Origin: Streptomyces flaveus
GTDB taxonomy: Bacteria > Actinomycetota > Actinomycetes > Streptomycetales > Streptomycetaceae
Direction of reading: 5' to 3'
Length of the DNA: 64,000 bases
Assembly: GCF_014647675.1 (NCBI RefSeq)
Contig: NZ_BMPQ01000002.1
Span: 233,065-297,064 of the forward strand
Under the pieces are notes generated by a model. It did not search any database and was not told the DNA's origin. It saw only the letters and a list, made by a program, of their open reading frames with translations. The position numbers were made by a program, and so were the translations under genes. Each line of letters begins with the position of its first letter. Position 1 is the stretch's first letter. Positions 38,746 to 52,160 of the stretch are shown piece by piece.

Positions 38746-39264
38746 ATGCCCTCCACGGAAACGCCCTTCACGTACGACGACGTGGGCGCGACCCGCGAGA
38801 ACCGCACCCCGCCCGGCTACCACCCCCTGCACGTCAGAACCCGCATCGGCGAGGGCCGCAACGTCTTCGAGGCGTCCTCCCGCGCGGTCCTGACCTGGGA
38901 ACTGCACCGAGCGGTATGCGTAGGCATCACCACCGAAGCCCCCAAGGCCGCCCCCGGCGTAGAACTGACGGTCACCCTAGGTGGCCTCATCAAGGCCCCC
39001 TGCCGCATCGTCTGGACCACGGAAGAACCCCGCCGAGCCGGCTGGGCCTACGGCACCCTCCCCGGCCACCCCGAATCCGGCGAGGAAGCCTTCCTCGTCG
39101 AAATGACGGGCGACGGCACGGTCTGGCTCACGGTCACGGCCTTCAGCCGCCCGGCGAAGTGGTACGCGCGGGCTGGCGGGCCGGCGACGCGGGGGTTTCA
39201 GCATGCGTATGCGCGGAGGTGTGGGGTGGTGTTGCGGCGGTTGCATGGGGGTGGCGAGGTCTAG
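38746..39264 (+). CDS. DUF1990 family protein
   Basis: A 172-residue soluble protein of the DUF1990 family, recognised by FTYDDVGATRE, PPGYHPLHVRTRIGEGRNVFEAASRAVLTWELHR-like sequence, APCRIVWTTEEPRRAGWAYGTLPGHPESGEEAFLV and a C-terminal Trp/Tyr region (AFSRPAKWYARAGGPATRGFQ). Structures related to it suggest a lipocalin/START-like barrel, but no function is established. No ribosome binding site precedes the ATG and a -10-like TACGCT lies close upstream, so the mRNA may be leaderless. Confidence 0.85.
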   Translation: MPSTETPFTYDDVGATRENRTPPGYHPLHVRTRIGEGRNVFEASSRAVLTWELHRAVCVGITTEAPKAAPGVELTVTLGGLIKAPCRIVWTTEEPRRAGWAYGTLPGHPESGEEAFLVEMTGDGTVWLTVTAFSRPAKWYARAGGPATRGFQHAYARRCGVVLRRLHGGGEV

Positions 39265-39437
39265 CGCGGCACGAAGCTGACTGTCCGGCCGGATGACGAT
39301 TATGAAGCCTGGGGGCTTGTCGGGCCGATGGGAAGGCGAGCGATCTGCACGCCCGGAGGCGAGATTGCGGTGTGGAGCGGGGAGTGATGTCGGCAAGCGC
39401 CGGGAAGCTTCCAATGCTGTTGGTGAATCCTCCCTGG

Positions 39438-39508
39438 CCAGGTAGGCCGTTCGCGGAAATGTGACACTCTCGCGGGCAAGTGTCACATTCCTGCGACTGC
39501 CTACCTGG
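39438..39508. repeat. 71-nt nested palindrome between convergent genes
   Basis: Outer arms CCAGGTAGGC/GCCTACCTGG (10 bp perfect) and inner arms AATGTGACACT/AGTGTCACATT (11 bp perfect) share one centre. The segments between them also partly match (TCGC), so about 30 nt per arm can pair. It lies between the convergent DUF1990 and glgP stops. It may be a bidirectional terminator, but it is longer and less GC-rich than the others here. The rest of 39265-39559 shows nothing else. Confidence 0.7.
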
Positions 39509-39559
39509 GGGTCGGCGGCATCGGACAGTGCGTCGCACGGCCGTCAAGGTTCGCCATGC

Positions 39560-42184
39560 TCAGCGCAGCAGAACCCCCGCCGCCTCCACCAACTCCTCCG
39601 AAGGAACCGCCACCAGCCCCAGCTCCGCGCTCGACGCCAGCAGTCGGTGCGTAGGCAGGATGCGGACCGTGTAGCCGAAGGGTCCGGTGCGGTCCAGGGA
39701 CAGTGGGCCCTCGTAGAGCCAGCGGCCCTCCTGGTCCGGGCCGCCCGCCGGTTTCAGGGGGACCGCCGTGCCGTCGGTGATGCGGTCCTCCGAGTCGACT
39801 CGGCCCGAGACCGCCTGGACCTCGACGTCGTCGGGGACCAGGTCGCCCAGGCCCACGCGGACCCGTAGCGACATGGTCGTGCCGAGTTCCGCCGTCGTCG
39901 TGGCCGCCGACGTCTCCACGTGGTCGACCGTGACCCGTGGCCACGCCGTGCGGACGCGGGACTTCCAGGTCGCCAGTTCGCGGGCGGAGGAGGTGTCCAT
40001 GGAGCGGTGGGCGCGGGCCGCGGGGGCGTAGAGGCGTTCCACGTACTCGCGGACCATGCGGCCCGCGAGGACCTTCGGGCCCAGCAGCGTCAGCGTCTGG
40101 CGGACCATCTCGATCCAGCGGTCGGGGAGGCCGCCGGGGCCGCGGTCGTAGAAGCGGGGGGCCACGCGCTGCTCCAGCAGGTCGTACAGCGCCGAGGCCT
40201 CCAGGTCGTCGCGGCGGTCGTCGTCCGTCGCCGTGCCGTCCGCCGTGGGGATCGCCCAGCCGAAGTCCGGCTGGAACCATTCGTCCCACCAGCCGTCCAG
40301 GACCGACAGGTTCAGGCAGCCGTTCAGCGCCGCCTTCATGCCGGACGTGCCGCAGGCCTCCAGGGGGCGGAGCGGGTTGTTGAGCCAGATGTCGCAGCCG
40401 GGGTAGAGCTTCTGGGCCATCGCCATGCCGTAGTCGGGGAGGAACACGATCCGGTGGCGTACGCGCGGGTCGTCCGCGAAGCGCACCAGTTCCTGGATGA
40501 GGCGCTTGCCGCCGTCGTCCGCCGGGTGCGCCTTGCCCGCCACCACGATCTGCACCGGCCGCTCGGGATGCAGCAGCACGTCCATCAGGCGGTCGCGGTC
40601 GCGCAGCATCAGCGTCAGGCGCTTGTAGGACGGGACGCGGCGCGCGAAGCCGATCGTCAGTACGTCCGGGTCCAGTACGCCGTCGATCCAGCCGAGTTCG
40701 GCCGTGCCGGCGCCGCGCTGACGCCAGGACGCGTCCAGCCGCTCCCGTACCTCCGTCACCAACTGCTCGCGCAGCACCCGTCGCAGTTCCCAGATGTCCT
40801 GGTCGGGGATCTCGGCCACGGCGTCCCAGCGGTCCGAGGCGCCGACCGTCATGGCGTCCTCCATCCGCTGCGCGCCGATCTGGCGTGCGCCGAGCCGGAG
40901 GACCTCGGGCGCCACCCAGGTGGGGGCGTGCACGCCGTTCGTCACGGAGGTGATCGGCACCTCGTCGGAGTCGAAGCCCGGCCAGAGCCCGGAGAACATC
41001 TCCCGGCTGACGTGCCCGTGCAGCAACGACACCCCGTTGGCCCGCTGGCCGAGCCGCAGGCCCATCACCGCCATGTTGAAGAGGTTGGGCTCGCCGCCTG
41101 GGTACGTCTCCATCCCGAGCTGGAGGATCCGCTCCACCTCGATCCGCGGGAGCTCCGCCTCCGGACCGAAGTGCCGGGCCACCAGCTCCCGGTCGAAGCG
41201 GTCGATTCCGGCGGGTACGGGGGTGTGGGTCGTGAAGACGGTTCCGGCGCGGACCGCCTCCAGCGCGGCGTCGAAGTCCAGGTCCTCGTAAGAGAGTTCG
41301 TGAATACGTTCAAGACCGAGGAATCCCGCATGCCCCTCGTTCGTATGGAAGACCTCCGGCCGCGCGTGCCCGGTCAGCCGGCAGTACGTACGCACCGCAC
41401 GCACCCCGCCGATCCCCAGCAGCATCTCCTGGAGCAGCCGGTGCTCGCTGCCGCCCCCGTACAGGCGGTCCGTCACGCCGCGCTCGCCGAGGTCGTTCTC
41501 CTCGACGTCCGAGTCGAGCAGCAGCAGCGGGACCCGGCCGACCTGCGCGAGCCAGATGCGGGCATGGAGCGACTTCTCGCCGGGCAGGGCCAGGGAGACC
41601 TGGGAGGGCGTGCCGTCCTCCTCGCGCAGGAGCGAGAGCGGGAGTTCGTTCGGGTCGAGGACCGGATAGTGCTCCTGCTGCCAGCCGTCCCGCGACAGTG
41701 TCTGCCGGAAGTAACCGTGCCGGTAGAGCAGTCCTACACCGATCAGGGGTACGCCGAGATCGCTGGCCGCCTTGAGATGGTCCCCGGCGAGGATGCCGAG
41801 GCCGCCGGAGTACTGGGGCAGCGCGGCCGTGATGCCGAACTCGGGTGAGAAGTAGGCGATGGCGGCGGGCAGTTCGGACGCCTGGGCCTGGGACTGGTAC
41901 CAGCGGTCGCCGGTCACGTAGTCGTTCAGGTCGTCGGCGGCCGCGGCGAGCCGCCGCAGGAATCGCTGGTCCTCGGCCAGCTCGGTGAGCCGTCCGGGTG
42001 AGACGTTCCCCAGAAGGCGTACGGGATCGGATTCGGAGGCGGCCCAGCGCTCGGGGTCCACGGACTGGAAGAGATCACGGGTCTCGGCATGCCAGGACCA
42101 GCGCAGATTGCGCGCCAGATCACTGAGCGGGTGAAGGGCTTCGGGGAGTACGGGACGCACGGTGAACCTGCGGATGGCCTTCAC
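39560..42184 (-). CDS. glgP: Alpha-glucan (glycogen/maltodextrin) phosphorylase
   Basis: An 874-residue GT35 phosphorylase with the N-terminal DUF3417 domain usual in actinobacteria (MKAIRRFTVRPVLPEAL...LARNLRWSWH). The PLP lysine is Lys617 in EACGTSGMKAALNG; VFHTNEGHAGF, TTHTPVPAGID and FARRVPSYKR are conserved. It releases glucose-1-phosphate from glucan ends. GTG 42184 has AAGGTGG upstream. It is transcribed away from the glgE-treS-pep2-glgB cluster, with a subtilase gene between them, giving a breakdown enzyme next to the synthesis operon. Confidence 0.96.
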   Translation of the reverse strand: MKAIRRFTVRPVLPEALHPLSDLARNLRWSWHAETRDLFQSVDPERWAASESDPVRLLGNVSPGRLTELAEDQRFLRRLAAAADDLNDYVTGDRWYQSQAQASELPAAIAYFSPEFGITAALPQYSGGLGILAGDHLKAASDLGVPLIGVGLLYRHGYFRQTLSRDGWQQEHYPVLDPNELPLSLLREEDGTPSQVSLALPGEKSLHARIWLAQVGRVPLLLLDSDVEENDLGERGVTDRLYGGGSEHRLLQEMLLGIGGVRAVRTYCRLTGHARPEVFHTNEGHAGFLGLERIHELSYEDLDFDAALEAVRAGTVFTTHTPVPAGIDRFDRELVARHFGPEAELPRIEVERILQLGMETYPGGEPNLFNMAVMGLRLGQRANGVSLLHGHVSREMFSGLWPGFDSDEVPITSVTNGVHAPTWVAPEVLRLGARQIGAQRMEDAMTVGASDRWDAVAEIPDQDIWELRRVLREQLVTEVRERLDASWRQRGAGTAELGWIDGVLDPDVLTIGFARRVPSYKRLTLMLRDRDRLMDVLLHPERPVQIVVAGKAHPADDGGKRLIQELVRFADDPRVRHRIVFLPDYGMAMAQKLYPGCDIWLNNPLRPLEACGTSGMKAALNGCLNLSVLDGWWDEWFQPDFGWAIPTADGTATDDDRRDDLEASALYDLLEQRVAPRFYDRGPGGLPDRWIEMVRQTLTLLGPKVLAGRMVREYVERLYAPAARAHRSMDTSSARELATWKSRVRTAWPRVTVDHVETSAATTTAELGTTMSLRVRVGLGDLVPDDVEVQAVSGRVDSEDRITDGTAVPLKPAGGPDQEGRWLYEGPLSLDRTGPFGYTVRILPTHRLLASSAELGLVAVPSEELVEAAGVLLR

Positions 42185-42325
42185 GAGCTTCCACCTTCAC
42201 GGGGGCATACGCGGCAGCGGCGCACACACGCTTACGTATGCGCGACCTTTGTCACCCATGACGGTAGCGGCGACTGCCTCCGGCAACCACGGCGCGATTC
42301 GCTCCGCGGGCGGTGCAGTTTTTCG

Positions 42326-42415
42326 TCTGCGGGTCGTTTGTGGCTGGTCGCGCCCACGCGGCGGAGCCGCAAATGTCACAGCCCCGCACCCCTTTGGGGG
42401 CGCTCCCCTGCGGCG
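42326..42415 (-). repeat. Interspersed intergenic repeat, copy D
   Basis: Read on the minus strand: a GC hairpin block, GGGGCTG, GCGGCTCCGCCGCG, then GCGCGACCAGCCAC (complement 42340-42353) and ACCCGCAG. It lies in the 456-bp gap between glgP and the divergent subtilase gene. The remainder of 42185-42640 has no ORF; CTTGAAA near 42470 could be a -35 box for the subtilase. Confidence 0.75.
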
Positions 42416-42640
42416 GAGGCGCAGATGTCACCGCCGGCAGTGCACCGTACAAAACCCGGCTTGAAATCGCCGCAACCTTCACACGTACACCACGCGAGAT
42501 ATGGCCGATTCCGCCATGCCATGCGGCCTTGTGGGGCTTCACACCGCACGAGAGGCTGCCAACGGCGATCCGACCTGCACCTGTCAGGGCGCACGTAACT
42601 GCGGTCGGAGTACGCCGAGTTGAGGAGGGGAACTCACACC

Positions 42641-43840
42641 ATGGCAGTGACGTACAAAAGGCGTCTGTCCTGGGCGGGAGGCCTCACCGCGGTCATCACG
42701 GCCGCGGTGCTTTCGGCCACCACCCTGCCCGCGCAGGCCGCCCCACTGGGACAGATACTCGGCGCCGGCGCCCCCGGCTCCGTCAGTGACAGCTACATCG
42801 TCACGCTCAAGGGCGGAACGAAGGCCCCGTCGAACGCGGGCAAGGATCTCGCCGCCACGTACGGGGCGAAAATCAGCCACACCTACAGCACCGCGATCAA
42901 TGGCTATGCGGTGAAGGTCGACGAGCAACAGGCCAAGCGCCTCGCCGCCGACTCACGTGTGGCCTCGGTCATGCAGAACACCAGAGTCAGCATCGATCAC
43001 CAGCAGAAGAACCCGCCGTGGGGTCTCGACCGCATCGACCAGCCGAACCTGCCGCTGGACAAGAGCTACACGTGGCCGGAGTCCGCGGGCCAGGGTGTGA
43101 CGGCGTACGTCATCGACACCGGGATCCGGACCACGCACCAGGACTTCGGCGGCCGGGCGAGCTCCGGCTGGGACTTCGTCGACAACGACGCCACCGCGCA
43201 GGACGGCCAGGGCCACGGCACGCATGTGGCGGGCACGATCGCCGGCACGACGTACGGCGTCGCGAAGAAGGCCAAGGTCGTCGGGGTCCGCGTACTCGAC
43301 AATGAAGGTTCGGGCACCACCGCCCAGGTGATCGCGGGCATCGACTGGGTGACCAAGAACGCCCAGAAGCCCGCGGTGGCCAATATGAGCCTGGGCGGCT
43401 TCGCGAACGCTCAACTCGACGCCGCCGTCCGCAACTCCATCGCGTCCGGCGTCACCTACGCGGTCGCGGCCGGCAACGACGGCCTTCCGGCGAGCCTGTA
43501 CTCGCCGGCCCGGGTCGCGGAGGCGGTCACGGTCGGCGCGAGCGACGCGGCGGACGCGCGGGCGAGCTTCTCGAACTGGGGCAGCCGGCTCGATCTGTTC
43601 GCACCCGGCGTGGACGTCACCTCCGCGTCGAACGCGAGCGACACCGCGAACGCCACCTTCTCCGGTACGTCGATGGCGTCGCCCCATGCCGCGGGCGCGG
43701 CGGCGCTCTACCTGGCCGATCACGCCACGGCGAGTCCCGCCGATGTGAGCAAGGCTCTTGTCGCGCAGGCGGCGTCCGGGAAGATATCCAATCCGGGCCT
43801 CGGCTCACCGAACAAGCTCTTGCAGGTCAGCAACCCCTAA
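42641..43840 (+). CDS. Secreted subtilisin-like serine protease (S8)
   Basis: A 399-residue preproprotease. Signal peptide (YKRRLSWAGGLTAVITAAVLSATTLPAQA), an inhibitor I9 propeptide (SYIVTLKGG...YAVKVDEQQAKRLAADSRV), and an S8A domain with the triad Asp159 (VIDTGIR), His192 (GHGTHVAGT) and Ser344 (GTSMASPHAAG), plus the oxyanion Asn in AAGNDG. GAGGAGGGG precedes the ATG. Length and order match proteinase K-type subtilases of Streptomyces. Despite its place between glgP and glgE it has no evident role in glucan metabolism. Confidence 0.96.
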   Translation: MAVTYKRRLSWAGGLTAVITAAVLSATTLPAQAAPLGQILGAGAPGSVSDSYIVTLKGGTKAPSNAGKDLAATYGAKISHTYSTAINGYAVKVDEQQAKRLAADSRVASVMQNTRVSIDHQQKNPPWGLDRIDQPNLPLDKSYTWPESAGQGVTAYVIDTGIRTTHQDFGGRASSGWDFVDNDATAQDGQGHGTHVAGTIAGTTYGVAKKAKVVGVRVLDNEGSGTTAQVIAGIDWVTKNAQKPAVANMSLGGFANAQLDAAVRNSIASGVTYAVAAGNDGLPASLYSPARVAEAVTVGASDAADARASFSNWGSRLDLFAPGVDVTSASNASDTANATFSGTSMASPHAAGAAALYLADHATASPADVSKALVAQAASGKISNPGLGSPNKLLQVSNP

Positions 43841-43856
43841 GTAGTTGCGCGTTTAC

Positions 43857-43899
43857 AGACCGGCCCCGTCCGTGGAGTATCACTGGACGGGGCCGGTCT
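43857..43899 (+). terminator. Terminator hairpin after the subtilase gene
   Basis: Perfect 15-bp arms AGACCGGCCCCGTCC and GGACGGGGCCGGTCT followed by TTGTGT, 17 nt after the stop. Confidence 0.9.
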
Positions 43900-44043
43900 T
43901 GTGTGCGGAGATACGCGCGAGTAGTTAACAACGTGCCGGATTGCCCACCCGATTAGGGTGGGAAGGCTCCCCGGTACGCCCTGCAGGACCCACCTCCCCA
44001 CACCCCCATCCGCCCGCCCACGTTGACGCGGACAGGAGCGGTC

Positions 44044-46442
44044 ATGCCCGCCACGCACCACTCGTCATCACCACCGACACACAGCACCAGCACACCCCCC
44101 GAACGCGGGGCGAAAGCCGGCCCGCCGGAACAGGCGACGGCCGAGCAGCCGCAGCAGGCGGCAGCCGAGAAACCCGAACAGCCGACGGCCAAAAGGGCCA
44201 AAGCCACTCCCGCGAAGACGGCGAAGGCCTCAGCCGCGAAGAAGGCAGCGGCCACACCGGCGAAGGCGGCCAAGGCCACGCCTTCGAAGACCGCGAAGGC
44301 TGCGAAGGCTGCGAAGGCTGCGAAGGCCAAGAAGGCCGCGAAACCCACGAAGGCCGCAAAGGCCGCACCGGCGAAGACCGCGACGCCGAAACCCGAGTCG
44401 CCACCGGCCGAACCCCCGGACGCCGTGACCGCGCCACCGGACGGCGACGCCCTCATCGGGCGTATCCCCGTCCTGGACGTCCGCCCCCTCGTCGCGTGCG
44501 GGCGGCGCCCCGCCAAGGCCGTGGTGGGCGAGGCGTTCGAGATCTCGGCGACGGTGTTCCGGGAGGGCCACGACGCGGTGGCCGCCAACGTCGTACTGCG
44601 GGACCCGGAGGGCAACTCCGGGCCCTGGACCCCCATGCGGGAACTGGTCCCCGGTACGGACCGCTGGGGCGCCACCGTCTCCGTACCGAAGGAGGGCCGC
44701 TGGACCTACACCGTGGAGGCCTGGGGCGATCCGGTCACCACCTGGCGCCATCACGCGCAGATCAAGATCCCGGCGGGGATGGACACGGAGATGGTCCTGG
44801 AGGAGGGCGCGCTGCTGTACGAGCGTGCCGCGGCCGGTGTGCCGAAGAGCAGGGGCCGCCGTGACACGATCCTCGCCGCCGCCGACGCCCTGCGCGACAC
44901 CGCCCGCCCCGCCGCGGCCCGCCTCGCCGCCGCCCTCACCCCGGACGTGGACCACGTCCTCGCCCGCCATCCGCTGCGCGAATTCGTCTCGTCCTCCGAG
45001 CAGTTGCCGTTGCTGGTGGAGCGGGAGCGGGCGTTGTACGGCTCGTGGTACGAGTTCTTCCCGCGTTCGGAGGGCGCCGTCGTCGAGACCGGCAAGCCGA
45101 CGGTCAGCGGCACCTTCCGGACCGCGGCACGCAGGCTGCCGGCGATCGCCGCGATGGGCTTCGACGTGGTCTATCTGCCGCCCGTCCACCCGATCGGCAG
45201 CACCTTCCGCAAGGGCCCCAACAACACCCTGAACGCGGGCCCGCACGACGTGGGCGTCCCGTGGGCAATCGGCTCCCCGGCCGGCGGCCACGACGCCGTC
45301 CACCCCGACCTGGGCACCCTGGACGACTTCGACGCGTTCGTGGCACGGGCCGGCGAACTGGGCCTGGAGATCGCGCTGGACTTCGCGCTGCAGTGCTCCC
45401 CGGACCACCCCTGGGTGGACAAACACCCCCAGTGGTTCAACCACCGCCCGGACGGCAGCATCGCGTACGCGGAGAACCCGCCGAAGAAATACCAGGACAT
45501 CTACCCCATCGCCTTCGACGCCGACATGGACGGCCTGATCGCGGAGACGCTGCGGGTGCTGCGGTTCTGGATGGCGCACGGGGTGCGGATCTTCCGGGTG
45601 GACAACCCGCACACCAAGCCGGTCGTCTTCTGGGAGCGGGTACTGGCCGACATCAACCGCACCGACCCGGATGTGATCTTCCTTGCGGAGGCGTTCACCA
45701 GGCCGCCGATGATGCACACCCTGGCCCAGATCGGCTTCCAGCAGTCATACACGTACTTCACCTGGCGCAATACCAAGCAGGAGCTGACCGACTACCTCAC
45801 CGAGCTGTCCGGCGAGGCGGCGAGCTATATGCGGCCGAACTTCTTCGTGAACACCCCGGACATCCTGCACGAGTATCTGCAGCACGGCGGCAGGCCGGCG
45901 TTCGAGGTGCGGGCGGTGCTGGCCGCCACGCTGTCGCCGACGTGGGGGGTTTACAGCGGGTTCGAGCTGTGCGAGAACGCCCCGGTGCGGCCGGGCAGCG
46001 AAGAATACCTGAACTCGGAGAAGTACCAACTCCGTCCACGGGATTGGGAGTTGGCCGAGCGGGAGGGCCGTAGCATCTCCCCCCTCATCACCCGGCTCAA
46101 CGAGATCCGGCGGAACAGCCCGGCCTTGCGCCAGCTGCGGGATCTCCATTTCCACCAGGCGGACCAGGAGGCGGTGCTGGTGTTCAGCAAACGGGCGGGG
46201 ACGGACACCATGCTCGTGGTGGCCAACCTGGATCCGCACCACACCCAGGAGGCCACGGTCTCGTTGGACATGCCGCGACTCGGCCTGGACTGGCACGAGA
46301 CCGTGCCGGTGCGCGACGAGCTCACCGGCGCCACCTACCACTGGGGCAGGGCCAACTATGTGCGCCTCGAGCCCGGCAGGCAGCCGGCGCACATCTTCAG
46401 GGTCCTGCGACCGTCCTCACCGATCGGAGGGTCACCCACACC

Positions 46443-46446
<4 letters not shown>
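44044..46446 (+). CDS. glgE: Maltosyltransferase GlgE with inserted Lys/Ala-rich N-terminal tail
   Basis: An 800-residue GH13_3 enzyme that transfers maltose from maltose-1-phosphate to alpha-1,4-glucan. The catalytic residues are Asp520 ([10 protein letters not shown]) and Glu549 (FLAEAFTRP). [10 protein letters not shown] begins the usual N-domain at about residue 139. The S. coelicolor enzyme is about 675 residues with the pair at 394/423, so this one carries about 126 extra residues. The insert is low-complexity; residues 50-116 hold about 20 lysines in KAAKA/AKTAK repeats like histone H1 or HupS tails. ATG 44044 has AGGAG 7 nt upstream. It overlaps treS by ATGA. Confidence 0.95.
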
Positions 46447-48143
<1,697 letters not shown>

Positions 48144-48166
48144 AAACAGAGGGCGTAGACAGTTGG

Positions 48167-48216
48167 CCTCGCGCCCCGCGAGGACTCCGCCATCGGAGTC
48201 CGCGAGGGGCGCGAGG
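48167..48216 (+). terminator. Large stem-loop between treS and pep2
   Basis: Arms of 23 nt starting CCTCGCGCCCC, with 11 bp, a 6-nt stretch with two mismatches, and 6 bp paired around the loop CCAT. It lies 23 nt after the treS stop and 121 nt before pep2, within the presumed operon. It may attenuate, process or terminate transcription. A smaller GC stem follows near 48235. Confidence 0.75.
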
Positions 48217-48337
48217 ATCTGCGCAAAAACGACAGGCGAGGGCGGTTTTCCCCGCCCCGCCCTGGGCACGCATCAGTAACACCCCGCCCACCGGTGCGCC
48301 CCGGACGCGAACCGAAATGGGGAAAGGACGCGACGCC

Positions 48338-49735
48338 ATGTCGGAAACCGTCACCAGCCCCGTCACCACAAGCCCGGGCCTCCTCGCGTCCCTCGATCCG
48401 CTGTTGCGCGAGTGGCTGCCGAGGCAGCGGTGGTTCGCGGGCAAAGGGCGCCCGGTGACCGGTTTCTCGCTGGTCGCGGCGGTCGAGCTGCTGCCGTGGA
48501 ACGCGAAGCTGGGGCTGCTGCATCTGCTCGTACGGGCCCATCAGCCGCTCTCCGCCGCGCCCGGCGCGCTGTCGCATCCCGGCGACTGCTACCAGCTGCT
48601 GATCGGTGTGCGCGAGACGCTCCCGCCACGGCTGGCGCCCGCGCTGATCGGCCATCCCGAAAAGGGGCCACTGGCCGGGCGGACGGTGTACGAGGCGCTG
48701 CACGACCCGCGCGCCGCCGATCTACTCCTGGAGGCGCTGCGGACGGGGACGCAGGTCGGCGCGCTGCGCTTCGAGCGCGACACCCGGCAGGAGCTCCGGG
48801 AGGACCTGGTGCCCCGGGTGGTGACGGCCGAGCAGTCGAATTCCTCGATCATCTATGGAGATACGTTCATTCTGAAGCTGCTGCGCCGGATCCTGCCGGG
48901 CGTCAACCCCGATCTGGAGCTGCCGCTGGCACTGGCCCACGAGCACTGCCCGCGGGTGCCCGCGCCGGCCGGCTGGATGGTCGGGGACCTGGACGGCGAC
49001 ACGTACGTCCTGGGTGTGCTGCAGCGCTTTGTGCGCGGGGCCACGGACGGCTGGGACCTGGCGCTGCGCGAACTGACCAAGGGCGAGGACTTCACCGGCG
49101 AGGCGCGGGCGCTCGGTCGGGCCACCGCCGAGGTGCACACGGCGCTGGCCCGTGCGCTGCCGACGGTCACGCTGGGCCACACCCAGATGGACACGCTCGT
49201 CGACGGCATGATCGAGCGGCTGGACGCGGCGGTCCAGGCGGTTCCCGCGCTGCGTCCGTACGCACCAGGGCTGCGGTCCGCCTTCGACGCGCTCACCGAG
49301 CTGGCGGCGGAGGGCGAGACCTGGACCGCGCAGCGGATACACGGCGATCTGCACCTCGGGCAGTGCCTGCAGGACCCGGCCGGAGACTGGTCGCTGATCG
49401 ACTTCGAGGGCGAGCCGTCGAAGCCGCTCGCCGAGCGCCGGATGCCCCAGCCGACCGCGCGGGACATCGCGGGCATGCTCCGGTCCTTCGACTACGCGGC
49501 GCACTCCCATGAACCACTCGTGTCCGACTGGGCCGATCGCTGCCGGGCCGCGTACTGCACGGGATACGCCGAGGTCAGCGGCCGTGATCCGCGCTCCGAG
49601 CCGGTACTGCTGCGTGCGTACGAGACGGACAAGGCGATCTACGAGGTCATGTACGAGGCCCGGCACCGGCCCGACTGGCTGCCCGTACCGTTGGCCGCGG
49701 TGCAGCGCCTTTCCGGTGGCATTGCGGCATCCTGA
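48338..49735 (+). CDS. pep2: Maltokinase Pep2
   Basis: A 465-residue kinase phosphorylating maltose at C1 with ATP, giving the GlgE donor maltose-1-phosphate. The N-terminal cap domain (LREWLPRQRWFAGKGRPVTGF) is diagnostic of Mak/Pep2. The APH-like kinase core has IHGDLHLGQCL with the catalytic Asp and LIDFEGEPSKP as the metal-binding motif. The start MSETVTSP follows AAAGGA by about 11 nt; an ATG 21 nt earlier is in frame. It lies 195 nt after treS and 36 nt before glgB. Confidence 0.95.
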   Translation: MSETVTSPVTTSPGLLASLDPLLREWLPRQRWFAGKGRPVTGFSLVAAVELLPWNAKLGLLHLLVRAHQPLSAAPGALSHPGDCYQLLIGVRETLPPRLAPALIGHPEKGPLAGRTVYEALHDPRAADLLLEALRTGTQVGALRFERDTRQELREDLVPRVVTAEQSNSSIIYGDTFILKLLRRILPGVNPDLELPLALAHEHCPRVPAPAGWMVGDLDGDTYVLGVLQRFVRGATDGWDLALRELTKGEDFTGEARALGRATAEVHTALARALPTVTLGHTQMDTLVDGMIERLDAAVQAVPALRPYAPGLRSAFDALTELAAEGETWTAQRIHGDLHLGQCLQDPAGDWSLIDFEGEPSKPLAERRMPQPTARDIAGMLRSFDYAAHSHEPLVSDWADRCRAAYCTGYAEVSGRDPRSEPVLLRAYETDKAIYEVMYEARHRPDWLPVPLAAVQRLSGGIAAS

Positions 49736-49771
49736 TCCTGCCCCACCTCACCCGTCGAGGAGGCCCCACCT

Positions 49772-52141
<2,370 letters not shown>

Positions 52142-52160
52142 GAGGGGTTGTTTCGCCCCC

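Noticed and set aside
39265..39437. Possible small gene between the DUF1990 gene and the nested palindrome
   Set aside because: No frame has both a ribosome binding site and sensible codon bias.
44293..44330. Short tandem DNA repeats considered as a CRISPR or satellite array
   Set aside because: The 9-bp period encodes the Lys/Ala tail in frame and there are no spacers.
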